Source: Lojkania enalia (lineage: Eukaryota; Ascomycota; Dothideomycetes; Pleosporales). From it: a stretch of DNA of 50,691 nt. The notes below the pieces were generated by a model. That model was given only the letters and a program-made list of their open reading frames with translations. It ran no database searches and had not been told where the DNA came from. Position numbers and translations under genes: made by a program. The stretch lies in contig ML986804.1 in the NCBI GenBank assembly GCA_010094045.1, positions 20,101 to 70,791 of the forward strand, given 5' to 3'. Within the stretch, counting starts at the first letter, position 1. Every line of letters starts with the position of its first letter. Positions 1-11,057 of this stretch are shown piece after piece.

Positions 1-3000
1 ATCGAATTAATTATATACTAATAGAGGCTCTTAATATCTAGAGTAGTAATTAGTATATATCTATAATAAATAGATATAATAAAAAATATAATAAATTTAC
101 TTCTACTCTAGCTTTAAAACTATAGCTAACTTTTCTTTAAATAGTTCCTTAATAAACTCTTACTATTTATTTTAAGTATCCTTACTTTTAAAGCTATTAT
201 TTTATAGCTTAAGAGACTATCTTAGTATATCTTATATATAACTTTCTATACAGCTCCTCTAGAGCTATATACCCGTAATAGACTATAAGCTAATTCTTAT
301 ATAGTAGATATATCTTTCTCTTAACTAGTAGCCTTTAATAGAACTACTTAGTAATATCTAAGACTAATCTTTTAGTTAATATACTTCTATTTTAAGTAGA
401 TAGCCTTTAGTTTTACTTTTAACTAATTACCTATTTACTTATAAGTATATATATATATAATAAATAACTATAATAGCTTATTAGACTTATAATTATTAAA
501 GTATTTCTCTACTATAGCTTTAATAGCTTTATCTAATATCTTTTTTTTCTTCTTCTCCTAGCGCTATATATTTAGCACTTTTCTATAGCTGCCTCTTTTT
601 AGTACTCTTAGTAGAGTAATTAGTAGTATAGGTACTTTTAATAGCCTTTTTCTTAGTAGTAAATAATATAGCTTTATCTCTCTATTAGATAGCGCGCTTA
701 GTATTACTAAGTATACCCTTAAAGGATATTATAAGGTTAGTTAGACGGCTTTTTTAAGAACTAACTTAACTATATAATAAAAGAATATATTTAATTTTAT
801 AATCTTTTAACTACCAGCTCTATATTTATTAGTAAACTATAATAAAAGACTGGTATAATTACTTACCTATATTAACTTCGCCTACTTATCTTAGTTAAAG
901 CTAACTAATAGCTCTAATAGCTTTAGTAGTAGTAAACTATCTAGACTATTAAGAAAATTGTTATTAATAGACTCTACTTTAATAGTCGATATTTTATAGG
1001 AACTATAATAAAAGTATATAATAAATCGAAGATTTAGGGTTATATTAATAAGAATATAGTAGGAAGAAGAGTTATAGTAGGGTATTAGGCTTAACACAAC
1101 AAGCGTATATACTATCTACTAGTATAAATTAGATAGAAGTAATAATAAAATATATATACATCTAAATAAATATAAAATATTAGTTACTTTAGTATAAAAA
1201 ACTATTACTAAAAAGCGTACTACTAGTTTTATAAGATAGTAAGTTATTATAGTTTTTTATTATAGTATTCTTATAATATATACCTAAACACCTTATTAGC
1301 TTTACTTTATAATTCTAATTTAGTACTAGTTTTTAGTATATATATATCTTAGTATCTATATTTATATTTTAGGTATCTATTAATAAACCTTAATTTAGCT
1401 TTATACTACTAACCTTAATTATTAATATTAACTACTCTACTCTACTACTATTAATATATAATATCTCGTACTTAAGAAATAGTATAATTTAAAATCGTTC
1501 TAATAGATAATAAGTTTCCCTAAAAGCAGCTTACTACTAAATTAGCTTATAAAGTACTTATACCAGTAAAGCCTATATTAGTAAAGCGTTGCTATTACCC
1601 TAGAAGTAAGTTATTATAGGTTTTTATTATAGTTATATACTAATAGAATATAGCTATTATATTTTAATAGATTAAACAATTTTAGAAGAGTACTATATTT
1701 TTCTTTTAAAAGCTCTCTTTTTCGCGGCTAATCTATAAAATTACTACTATAGTTTAGGAAGATATTTATAGTAGTAAGATATATTAGTAATAGAGTATAA
1801 TTAAAGCTCTCTAAGAGTTTATTAAGACTTTTCTTATTAGGTTTTTTAAAGGTATATATTTTTTTATATAATTTATACTATATAATACTAATTATATTAG
1901 GCTATAATATAAATATAATTTACGTAAAGTAGATTACTATCTAAAATAAGGATATATATTTAGTAAAGTAATACTATAAGAAGTTTAGTCTTCTATTAGA
2001 TTAGAGTTATAATTTCTAGATAGTTTTAGGCTTAGAAAAGGCTACTTTAAATAAAACTAGTTCTCTACTATAATAATTTATAGTAATAAATATTTAATAT
2101 ATAATATATAATAAATATATAATATATAATTATTTTCTATAATTATAAAGGAACCTTATAGGGTATTTCTACCTTAACCTTATACCCTAGTACTAAAAAC
2201 TCTACTTTAACCTTAACCTTAATACTAAGAACTTTTATCTAACCTATACTCTAGTATTAAAAACTCTACCTTAACTTTAACTCTAGTACTAAAAACCCTA
2301 AACCTAACTTTAACCTAGATAAAATATTATATATTCTATTTACTAGCCTAGCTAAAATATATATTTAAATCTACTTAACTACTATTTAAATAATATTTTA
2401 GACTCTTTAAGCTAGTTAAATCTTATTACTACTAATATAGGCGGTAATAAGGGTTTTAATAGTTTAATTAACCTTTATAATATATTCTAGTATAGATAGA
2501 TCTAGTTATAAATATATTAGTTGTAAGAAGGTTAGAGTATACTATATTAGTCTAGAATATATTTTAAAACAATCTTTATTATTCTTTTTAAAATAGTAGA
2601 GATAGATATTATATTAAATACCTTTATAGAGATATTCTACTATAAGTAGGTCTAAAGAAGCGAATTTACAGTTACTATCTACTTTATATAGCTTACTACG
2701 AGCTAAACACCTTAGATAGTAGAGATAGTAGATAGTATAGAGCTTCTTACCTTTAGCCTCCTTAATACAGTGCTTCTAGACTAGAGTAAGTACTATATTA
2801 TATACTATAGACCTATTAGATATAAATTAGCTATTTATAGACTAGAAAGGTACTAAAGAAGGCGTAAGAGGGGTATATATAGAGAAGTATAGTAAGAATA
2901 GAAAAATGGGTAGTAGGTAGTACGGGTAGTAAGTATACGTATTTACTAACTCTTATTAGCTACGAAGTACTCTATTATATTCTATATAGAGCTATAATAA

Positions 3001-3780
3001 CTATACTAAATATACAGCTAAAGACTAAGAGAATTATACTTATTAAGGTAGTTAAGGAAGTATAAGGATTGAAGAAGTAGAATAGGTAGGGGAAGTAACG
3101 TTTTTATAATTAGTATTTGCTCTATTAGCGCCATTTACTTATACTACTCTAGATAGTAAGTAATAAAGATTCTCTAAGGGTTAACCTTATTAGGTAAAGA
3201 TAAAGTAGTAGTAATAATATACTATTTAACCTAGAAGGAACTCTAGATTATATAATAGCACCTATCTTAGGGTAGCTCTACTAGTCTATTCTAGTAATAT
3301 TTATCCTCTATAAGCTGTTGTAATAACAGCCTTCTAAGAAGAGAGATAATATAATATCTTATAGTTTTAAGTTACGGGTTAATAATATAGAGTTATCTAA
3401 CCTAGAGTTAAAATAGCTAAATCGCATCCTGTAAGGATAGTAGCAATTCGTCTCTCTTTTATTAGCTATCTCTTTTCTAAGAGAACTGAATATATAAACA
3501 TTTTAGCCCTACTATTCTATCTATTGTTGCTACGCTGTAATCTATTATACTAGCCTATTACACCTATTATAATAATAAGGGTAGAAGTTTTAGAGTTGTT
3601 AGAACTAACCTAATAAACCTAATAGACTTAATAAGCTAGGCTTAGCAGTTTTAAACTCTTCTATATAAGTTAATAGATTTCCTTTATAGATTAAGTCCTA
3701 TATAGTTATTCTCTAAGACTTGTCTTATTACTACATTAGTACTTCTAAGAATATATTCGTTACATTCGAAGAACCGGCGA
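1..3780. repeat. AT-rich, RIP-saturated repeat block
   Basis: This stretch is made largely of TA-rich words (cta, tag, ata, tat). The first three 60-base lines contain no CA and no TG dinucleotide at all, while CT, AG and some CG survive. CpA-to-TpA depletion on both strands is the signature of RIP, which acts on duplicated DNA in Pezizomycotina during the sexual cycle. No reading frame of useful length or recognisable protein remains, so the original element cannot be named. The composition changes around 3750-3800, where CA, TG and GC-rich words return. It is most likely an old transposon cluster now in heterochromatin. It could be subtelomeric or pericentromeric; the window does not show which. 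Confidence 0.85.
2187..2308. repeat. Degenerate short repeat inside the AT-rich block
   Basis: Three related copies of a 25-base word beginning ctagta(c/t)taaaaac lie at 2187-2212, 2251-2275 and 2283-2308, separated by runs of ttaacc-like sequence. The copies differ mostly at C/T positions, as expected of a minisatellite eroded by C-to-T mutation. The ccctaa and cttaac words resemble fungal telomere repeats only superficially; there is no regular TTAGGG array. Confidence 0.4.
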
Positions 3781-4324
3781 TCCTAATACTCTCTCATCAC
3801 TGAAGCCCCACGTCTAACCAACCTAAGTAACGCCCGCTCCGTGTACCTGTCGCTGGCAGTCATTCCCGGATCGGAACGTAGGTTAATTACACTTAGACCC
3901 CAGTCGGCTTGGCTTTTGACCAGTCGGCCAAGCCGCGGTCTCCACATTCTCCAAATGCAATTATCACATATTCAGTAATCACCCAAATACGAAATACGAA
4001 ATCGATCCGCTCGGCTAAAATACGACAATAATCGACATTTGTTAACGCAATCATCACGCGATGTTCCACACGACACACTCATGCATCTCAGTTCCTCTCG
4101 AATTGCTAAGAGCCGTTCTCAAGCCGTCTTTGTATTATTGAAAGACTGGATGGTAGGCAAATAATAGTTGTGTCGTACAATGCCTTAGCTAAAGAAAGAA
4201 ATCAAAGATGGAGAAAAGCTGAAACGGCCGCTGCTCGCAAGGCTTAAGGGAAGGAAAAAAGGCCAGCAGGAAGGAGGATGGCTCAGAGATTAAAGCAAAA
4301 TCAGACAATGGGGACAATGAGACG
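3781..4324. other. Transition zone, no gene seen
   Basis: Composition here is close to the window average. I see no supported reading frame, tRNA or repeat. It links the AT-rich block to the broken F-box gene. Confidence 0.5.
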
Positions 4325-5680
4325 ATGAACAACAAAAGACTGTCAGAAGCTGCAACTCCGAGCAAGCCCAAAAATGAAATGATATTACAAGGGGTTCAGA
4401 CTTCGCCGACAACGCAGATGGATAGGAACATTTTAGAGGACAGCGATGCAGGAAGGAGAAATAAAGCAGGTGCACCGGCAAATAATCAAAAAGCTACAAC
4501 TACAGGCAAGCCTGGTAGAACCAGCCATGTTGAAGATCGGGATGACTCAGGTGTACAACACATCCCGCACCATCGAATGCACGGAATTCCCTCAAAGACA
4601 GCCGCAAAATCCCCCAGAAATGCTCCAATCATAGTACTTAATCAAGAAAGCCCCGGCATATGACCTACAGTCCTCGAGGAATCAGAACTACTACAGGAAG
4701 AACAGCCAAATACACCATGCAATTGCCAGAATTAGCCCATGTCAGACCCAAAAGAACGCCGCTGCCAACATTGTAGCCTCTACAATATATGTGCCGTTGA
4801 ATCTCTTACGGGCATGTACCCCCGGTGCTCCAATTGTAAAGATAAACGGCCAATTCTGGAGCTCCCGATAGAACTCGTTCATGAGATCTGCATCTACCTC
4901 GAATCCTCCAGCCTCCAGCTTCTCAGGCTCTCCTGCAAATCATTTTATACCAGCCTCGCAAACCCACAGACACCCATCACAAGCCAAGACCTACACACCT
5001 TCATGAGGCTAATCCGAGACATGATACCCTCACACCTCGAATACTGCCAGGAATGCACACGATACCACATGGGCATATCGAAGCGGTTGATTAACTGGGA
5101 AGGGGCACACAAATCCCATTTCTGCATCTTGGCCTTTGATGGCCTGACGCCGAGGTCTGAGCTACATGGGTTGCTATGAAGGTCGAGGAGCTACCTATGC
5201 AGGTACTGCCGCCACGTTCGCGCCAATGTAAAATGTAAAAAGTGCGAGAAACGCGAGAGGTGTGCTGGTGTATATTTCAGCAGCCAAAGCGCTTACTGCA
5301 GGCAATGTGACGGCGGAAAGACATGGTGCACCACATGTGGGAAATTGCTACCTAAAGATGGGCTTTGTCAGTGCTTTTACGGGATTGTGCGCTGTAATAT
5401 ATGCCAGAGGTCAATAGAGAAATGGCGCATGTGTCAGGGCTGTGGCAAGTGTGAGCAGTGTGCTGGGTTTTATTAGGCCCGACAGCAGACAATAGGTATT
5501 GTGAGAAATGTGAGGGGAAAAAGAGGGGCGGCGAACACATTGAAGGCAGTCAGATTAATCATAGCAATGAGTATAGGAGAAAGAGTGAGATGAGGACGAG
5601 CGTAAGAGATACTAGGGATTTTCCTGCAGGTCTATATGGTGTTCCTGCTCCGTTTCCATTCCAGTATAACAGCTGCTGAA
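4325..5680 (+). pseudogene. Broken F-box / cysteine-rich protein gene
   Basis: One reading frame runs from the ATG at 4325 to 5476, interrupted by in-frame stops at 4661-4663 (TGA), 4733-4735 (TAG) and 5177-5179 (TGA) and ending at TAG 5474-5476. Each stop is one C-to-T change from CGA or CAG. The first part is polar and low in complexity. After 4739 comes a CxxC pair, then an F-box-like stretch (LPIELVHEICIYL, then a leucine and cysteine-rich helix ending in KSFYTSL). Beyond the 5177 stop the frame continues as a series of CxxC knuckles (CRYC, CKKC, CRQC, CTTC, CNIC, CQGC, CEQC). One more knuckle (RYCEKCEG) follows in the +1 frame up to 5680. F-box proteins are substrate adaptors of SCF ubiquitin ligases. 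The substrate here is unknown. A spliced functional gene avoiding the stops is possible, but I saw no intron set that would do this. Confidence 0.6.
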
Positions 5681-6611
5681 CATTTCTAATTTTTAAGTAT
5701 GCTTCACTTTATTGACAATACCAAAAATGCACACAGCTTTCAGTTACATACCCATATGCCTCAAGCAGTGCACTACGGTTCAGTTGATTAATCAATGACT
5801 GTCAAACATTACGAACAAGCCAAATTATGAATTTATACGCCAGGAAGGATGAGCTCTGGTATCTATCCTGTGTCCAAGTTATGCGAATGCTGTTCAGAAA
5901 GGAGAATGAACATTCTTTCACCATTCCCAATTACACAGCTACCGCCAGCATACATCTCTTCTTCAATCCATCAAATCCAAAGGCGCCATAACCTCAACGC
6001 CAGAGCAAATTGCAACAGATACCTGCAACGCGGATATCTCAAAACTTACACGCGAAGCTTCATTGAAAGATATGGACTTTACCAGGACTCGATTATACTT
6101 GGCCGTAACGGCCTCATATCGTATTATTTTCCATTGTATAGAATTTTAATATGCGTGGTGGTCGATACAATTGTCAGAGTTACCGCTATCATATGACAAT
6201 CAAGTTAAGGGGGTGCCCGAATGATTGCAGCGGGGAAGCAACCGCCGTGACGGAGTTCCTAGATGAGAATCAAGGCATTCTAGGGCTACACTCAAAATGG
6301 ATTACTGACCCCGATATCCGTGGGAGGCAGCGATCGTCGTCAGACTTAGTAGCGTCTGTCGTGGCAATCCTTCAGGTGCGAGATGGCTGAGCGATGGGAA
6401 GTCGCTTGCTAATATGTTGTAAAATCTAATCCCGTTGCCACCTGGTACCTACTTTTTTTCTATTCAGTCTTCCATAGCCCATCATTCCCATAATTGGCTG
6501 GTAATTGGTAGTTTAAAATGTCCAACCAGCTAGTCATTGAATAGCTGTCAAAACCGAAATAGGTTCTAAGCCTATCCTAGCAAAGTTCCAGAACAACTGT
6601 CCAACTCTTAC
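5681..6611 (+). pseudogene. Intergenic scraps of coding-like sequence
   Basis: There is no intact gene between the F-box pseudogene and the kinase fossil. Two plus-strand stretches look coding-like: about 5973-6150 (one open frame, polar, ending in LYLAVTASYRIIF) and 6151-6390 (79 codons, containing LHSKWITDPDIRGRQRSSS). The second faintly recalls the region of retrotransposon ORF1/gag-like proteins that has an R/K-W-L-T-x-P-E motif, but that resemblance is from memory and weak. The two lie in different frames and neither has a credible start. They could be RIP-eroded transposon pieces or chance. Confidence 0.2.
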
Positions 6612-9600
6612 TCACTTCTTAGGTGGGAATCCATCAAAAAACTCGCCGAGCTTTCGATTAAGAGCCGCCACCGAAACAGGCTTGACGAGGAATTTGTCCG
6701 CGCCAGCTCCAAACGATCGAGCCTTCTCCTTTGCCGCATGCTGATTTATTATAAAAAAAAAAAATAGCAGCCGCCGCATGGCCCGCTGGATTTCTACAGG
6801 CCTTTTCCAATCGCCGTATTTCCTCGCGAACCTACGGACCATCAAGTACGGGCATCTAAAGATTCATAAGAATAAGCCCAAATGGACGGCCTCCTTGGAG
6901 TGCTGCGGTGTATAGAGATACAGCCGTACGATCATTGACGGCGCTTGTGAATGCCATATGCCGCTTAACGCAGTACATTTGCATAATACGTAGATTTATG
7001 GTGTTGTCGTCTACGAGGAGCGCTGTCGGCTTCGGGAGCGGGCTCCGTGGGAGGATCGGGATACTGTGAGTTGCAGGCGCGCCCATGATTCCTTCGAGTA
7101 CGAGAGCCCGGGTACTAGATTCAAGGGACGCAACATTAAGAGAGCTTAGAATATCGCGATAGATTCGGTTAATCTCCTTGGCAATCTCATTCAAGCGCGT
7201 GGTTGTGAAGGGTCCAGACGCAGAGACAATTTACGGATACAGCCCGGCTGCAAAGGCAATATCAATATTACGGCCAGCTGGTACGAAACAAAAGACTACT
7301 TGATTAGACTTCATAGTTGCTACGACGCTCTGGGGTTCTTCTAGTCCTGAAAATAGGCCGAAAACGATTTTAGAGTATCCGGCTCGGTCGCACCTCCGGA
7401 TATGAAGGCGTTATAAGTAAACGGAGAATTGTTCACATAAAGTGACAGTAGTGCCGTTGCTTTGAAATTGGTAGAAGTTGCGGGGAGCACATCGGTGAGT
7501 ATAGTCGCTATAAGTACCTCTGAAATCTGGAATTGCGGCATGGTAAATGGCACGCGAAAACGTGATCCCTTGTTTATGCAAGACGATACCAGGACTACCT
7601 CGCCATCCAAAAATGTTGCGATCCGAGAAGCCAGCGTCGGCCCTAGGTCTGCACCCCGTTTATGGGCATCTATTTTTTCGTTTGCTTTAAATATGCGCTT
7701 TTGATCATCGGAGTGTATTCCCAGTATCCACTATTTCAAGGCTCAGTACTAAATGATCGTCATTTGTTGACAAGGTAGCCACGACACTTCCTTCAGAGGT
7801 GTACTGAAAAGCATTGACAATGAGATCTTGAATGCAATCCTTTAGCAAAAAAACATTAGTGAGCAAGAATCTACATTCATGAGGGAGCCGGATGTTGAAG
7901 AATATAAAAACGCTCGCTAGCTGTCCTCGAACGCTGTAAAAGAAAGATCGCTCAGAATATCTGATTCAAGTTGCACAAGATCGCACACACCCGTGACCCC
8001 TTACAGTTCGCCGATTTCGGTCCAGCGATTGAGTTTGAGCATATTGTTCACTGTAGACATAAGCTCCAAGCCGGCAGCCTTGATGATGTTTAGAAACGAT
8101 AGCGGGTTAAATGGTGACGGATTGCCAGGCGCATTTTCCATGCTTGCCGCGTTCAACAAATTGTGCGCTTTAAGCTCCTCTGTGAGTAAATTAACAGAGC
8201 CAAGTTCACCATGAATGGGGGTTCGTAATTGATGTGTGACGCCCTTGAGGAATATCTCTTTCGCTTGTAACGCTTCTTATGGTGAGAGGGGAATCTTTTC
8301 TCCGGGAGGATATGAGGAACTGAATTGCTTTGATTGACGATGGCCAGCAGGCCATATTTATATACACGGGAAAAGGATATATCAGCTAATATCCGGCCTG
8401 ATTTTATATTGTGCGACGGTATCCGATACAACCTGCAACCGGATAGCTTGCTGCCGTATAGTAGTAGGCAATCGTACTCGGCAAACTTGTCAAAATCCCT
8501 ATTACACTTCTTTTAGCGCTCGGTCCTGCCAGATATGGAAAAGAATGAAAGCACACATGTCGATGAACAGTGAATACACATCATCAAACACATTATACAC
8601 TTGACTCGATGCAACTACAAGGTACTTTCTACTCGGTTGTTGTCCACAAGGCCGGATAACAGCCCGTATTGGCGAAGCTGAGATGAGCTTTTGATGATTC
8701 AGATTCGCAATAGCATCGCCCAAGAAGTCATTGTCCTCCCGTAGCCCTTCTTGTACATCCGAATAGCATATGGGGGCCCGTTAGTGAAATTAGATCTTTC
8801 CTTCATCCGACCTTTGGATTTCCACCATAGCCGCCGGGTACACCATGCTGATATTCTCCAGGACAAGCCCTTCTATATTATCGTCACCTACGCGAGACTG
8901 GGAGTTGGCGACAATGTCACTCATTCGTTGGCGCTGGCTTCGTCGCTTCTCTCTAGACCGGTTCACAATCTCAGCCGTGCGAATATCCGCGAAACGTACA
9001 AATGCGGCTCGTCTATTAGGGGACAGCATACCACACTCGTTATTCGAGGCAACGCATAAAGAACCCAACGCTACTTCTTCGCCCTGCTACGTTCTAGCTC
9101 GTAGTTGCGTACCCGCGTAGCTTCGAGGTCCGCCAACTTCGACATGAGGGGGTGCTCGAAACGCCAGTCGGCTGCCATTCTCGTACACATAAACACCGTC
9201 TGCGCCAATGTTGACAAATACTAGTCTCTTATTAGTTCTTCAACTTACACCGACCTCCTAATTAATTGTATAAGCGCAAGTGCTCGCCCGCCGGGGCAAA
9301 ATAACCAAGGGAATACCCGCTGTTGCGATGCGTGTGTAGACGTCGTTCTACATGAACTCAATAATGACAAATTCCCATCCAATGAACTCCTTTACGAGGT
9401 CGATCTCAACCAGAAGCCGGTGCAACAGCTCAGTATCCTCAGTTATGCCAGCGGCATAATATCATGTTAACGTTAGCCGTAGGCGCTCGTTTTTTGTCAA
9501 CGACGGAAGCAAGTATCGATCCATAATGTCGTCCGGCCTAGCCGCTGGCTCGCCAGATGCGGGGTCAGAGGCGTAATTGATCTTGTGCGCACTGACGCTC

Positions 9601-10039
9601 AAGGCGACAATAGGAACATCGACGTGTTCGAAATCAAAAATAGGACCGACTTCCTTTGGACGCTCCGGCAAAGTGCCTGGCGCGTTCCATATTGGCAAAG
9701 GACCCTCTACTTTGGGAATATAAGAACCGGGCCTGTAGAAATGAGACATGACGTTTGTATACACTGCTCACATCGACTCTCCCGTTTCAAGGGACTAGAT
9801 GAGGGAGCTCTGATAGATGTATTTTCAATACGCTTCCGGCGTACGGTACGGGCAGAAAGTTGAAGGGTATCATTCCCTTCTGTGGTGAACAACATGACAT
9901 GATAGAAATCTTCTGGTTTAATAGAAAAGGAACTGGATGGCTGTGGAGTTGGGCTTGAGACTTTAGGGCCATTCGCGGGCCGAGTTGATGGAGTCCCTAG
10001 GTCTAGAACTAGAGTTCGGTCGAGATTGCCAGGGCACAT
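6612..10039 (-). pseudogene. Fossil of a hybrid histidine kinase
   Basis: Read on the minus strand, pieces of a fungal hybrid sensor kinase follow in order through frameshifts and stops. From 10039 to about 9465 lies the N-terminal region (LIFPK then VEGPLPIWNAPGTLPERP). About 9180-8790 looks GAF-like, with the tail RFADIRTAEIVNRSREKRRS. The HisKA H-box THQLRTPIHGELGS has its histidine at 8232-8234. An ATPase tail segment (MDGEVVLVSS then GSRFRVPFTMP) lies near 7610-7540. The receiver domain begins TALLVDDNTINLRIMQMYC near 7030. In the receiver, the expected phosphoacceptor motif LMDLQMP reads L-M-N-L-stop-M-P: codon 6862-6864 is AAT for Asp, and CAG has become TAG at 6856-6858. A second CAG-to-TAG follows after VLDGP. 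The receiver ends GADKFLVKPV near 6690. Such kinases feed phosphorelay and HOG-type signalling; this copy cannot be functional. Confidence 0.8.
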
Positions 10040-11057
10040 AACCTTGAACGCACCACGGTCACGTACCGCGCCCCCCTCTTTTTTTTAGGCTCCCAATCCG
10101 CGATTAGCGAGAGACGGCCAGAAGTTAATATTCTGAGACCAGAACGGTTCTCGAACCCTGAATTATGGCATGAGCTTCTAATGTCGTGAGGCTATTGGGA
10201 GCGAGCAGTAGCTTAGAATCTCACGTTTGTTGGAGGGCCGCATATTCTACAAACCGTTATGTCTTTAATCGGCCTTGATGGAGCCTTGGAAACAGATAAC
10301 TTTGCTCTTCCGCGGAGATAGAGACACAGCGAGATAGTAGGCTTTGACAGAATGAGCAATAATCTAGAAATTCCCAACGAGAACCACGCAGAGTTCTCGA
10401 AGAATGCTTTGCCGATCGGTCCGTTCTAGTCCCACAATAGTCCAGATGCAAACAACCTAGCCACGATCCGACCAGAACTAGCCCCGTCTAAATGAATTCG
10501 TCCGCCTTAGAAAACCAGCCAGCCTTCACCCATCCGTGCCCGTGTATATCTGCCTTATTAATCCTGCATTTTACAATAGCTCTATGTTGATACACTCTTC
10601 TTTAATATAAAATATAAATAGGATTACAATGCAGAGAATACTTCAAGCTCCCAATAGATTATATATTCCCCAACTTCCAATCCGATATAGACTGGCTTAG
10701 TGCCGATAATTCGTCCGCCCTAGAAATCAGCATGCATCTGTATCCGTCTAAACTTACTCCATCCGTCTTACCTCGTACAACCGCCGTACAAACACCTCAC
10801 CTCAGGACCGAAACAAATATATCTACGAACATGAATAAAATAATACCATTCCCAAGGTCCGTAACAACTGTTGCATACTCTCCAGATGCACAAGCATATA
10901 TTTTAATCAAAGCATCCCTGTCCATCCTCATTGTACAACAATCGAACGAAACCTCGCATCGAGGACGAAACAGATATCCATATGAAAATAAATAAAATGG
11001 CATGCCTCATGCTCTCACAACAGCAAACAATCCACGAATCCTTTGCTCATACCAAGC
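10040..11057. other. Gene-free interval with a diverged tandem duplication
   Basis: No gene is supported here. Sequence at about 10730-10850 is repeated in diverged form at about 10890-11008; the best-matching part starts gtacaac and runs through a gaccgaaacaaata / gacgaaacagata word to an ATGAATAAAATAA-like word. A third partial similarity starts attcgtccgcc at about 10497 and 10710. The interval would include the promoter of the oxidoreductase gene that follows. Confidence 0.4.

Noticed and set aside
2160..2320. Telomere-like CCCTAA/CTTAACC words
   Set aside because: They are irregular and mixed with other repeat words. No run of perfect TTAGGG units exists, so this is not a telomere.
7462..8214. 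Plus-strand open frames over the kinase fossil
   Set aside because: They are shadows; the minus strand carries recognisable kinase motifs at the same place.
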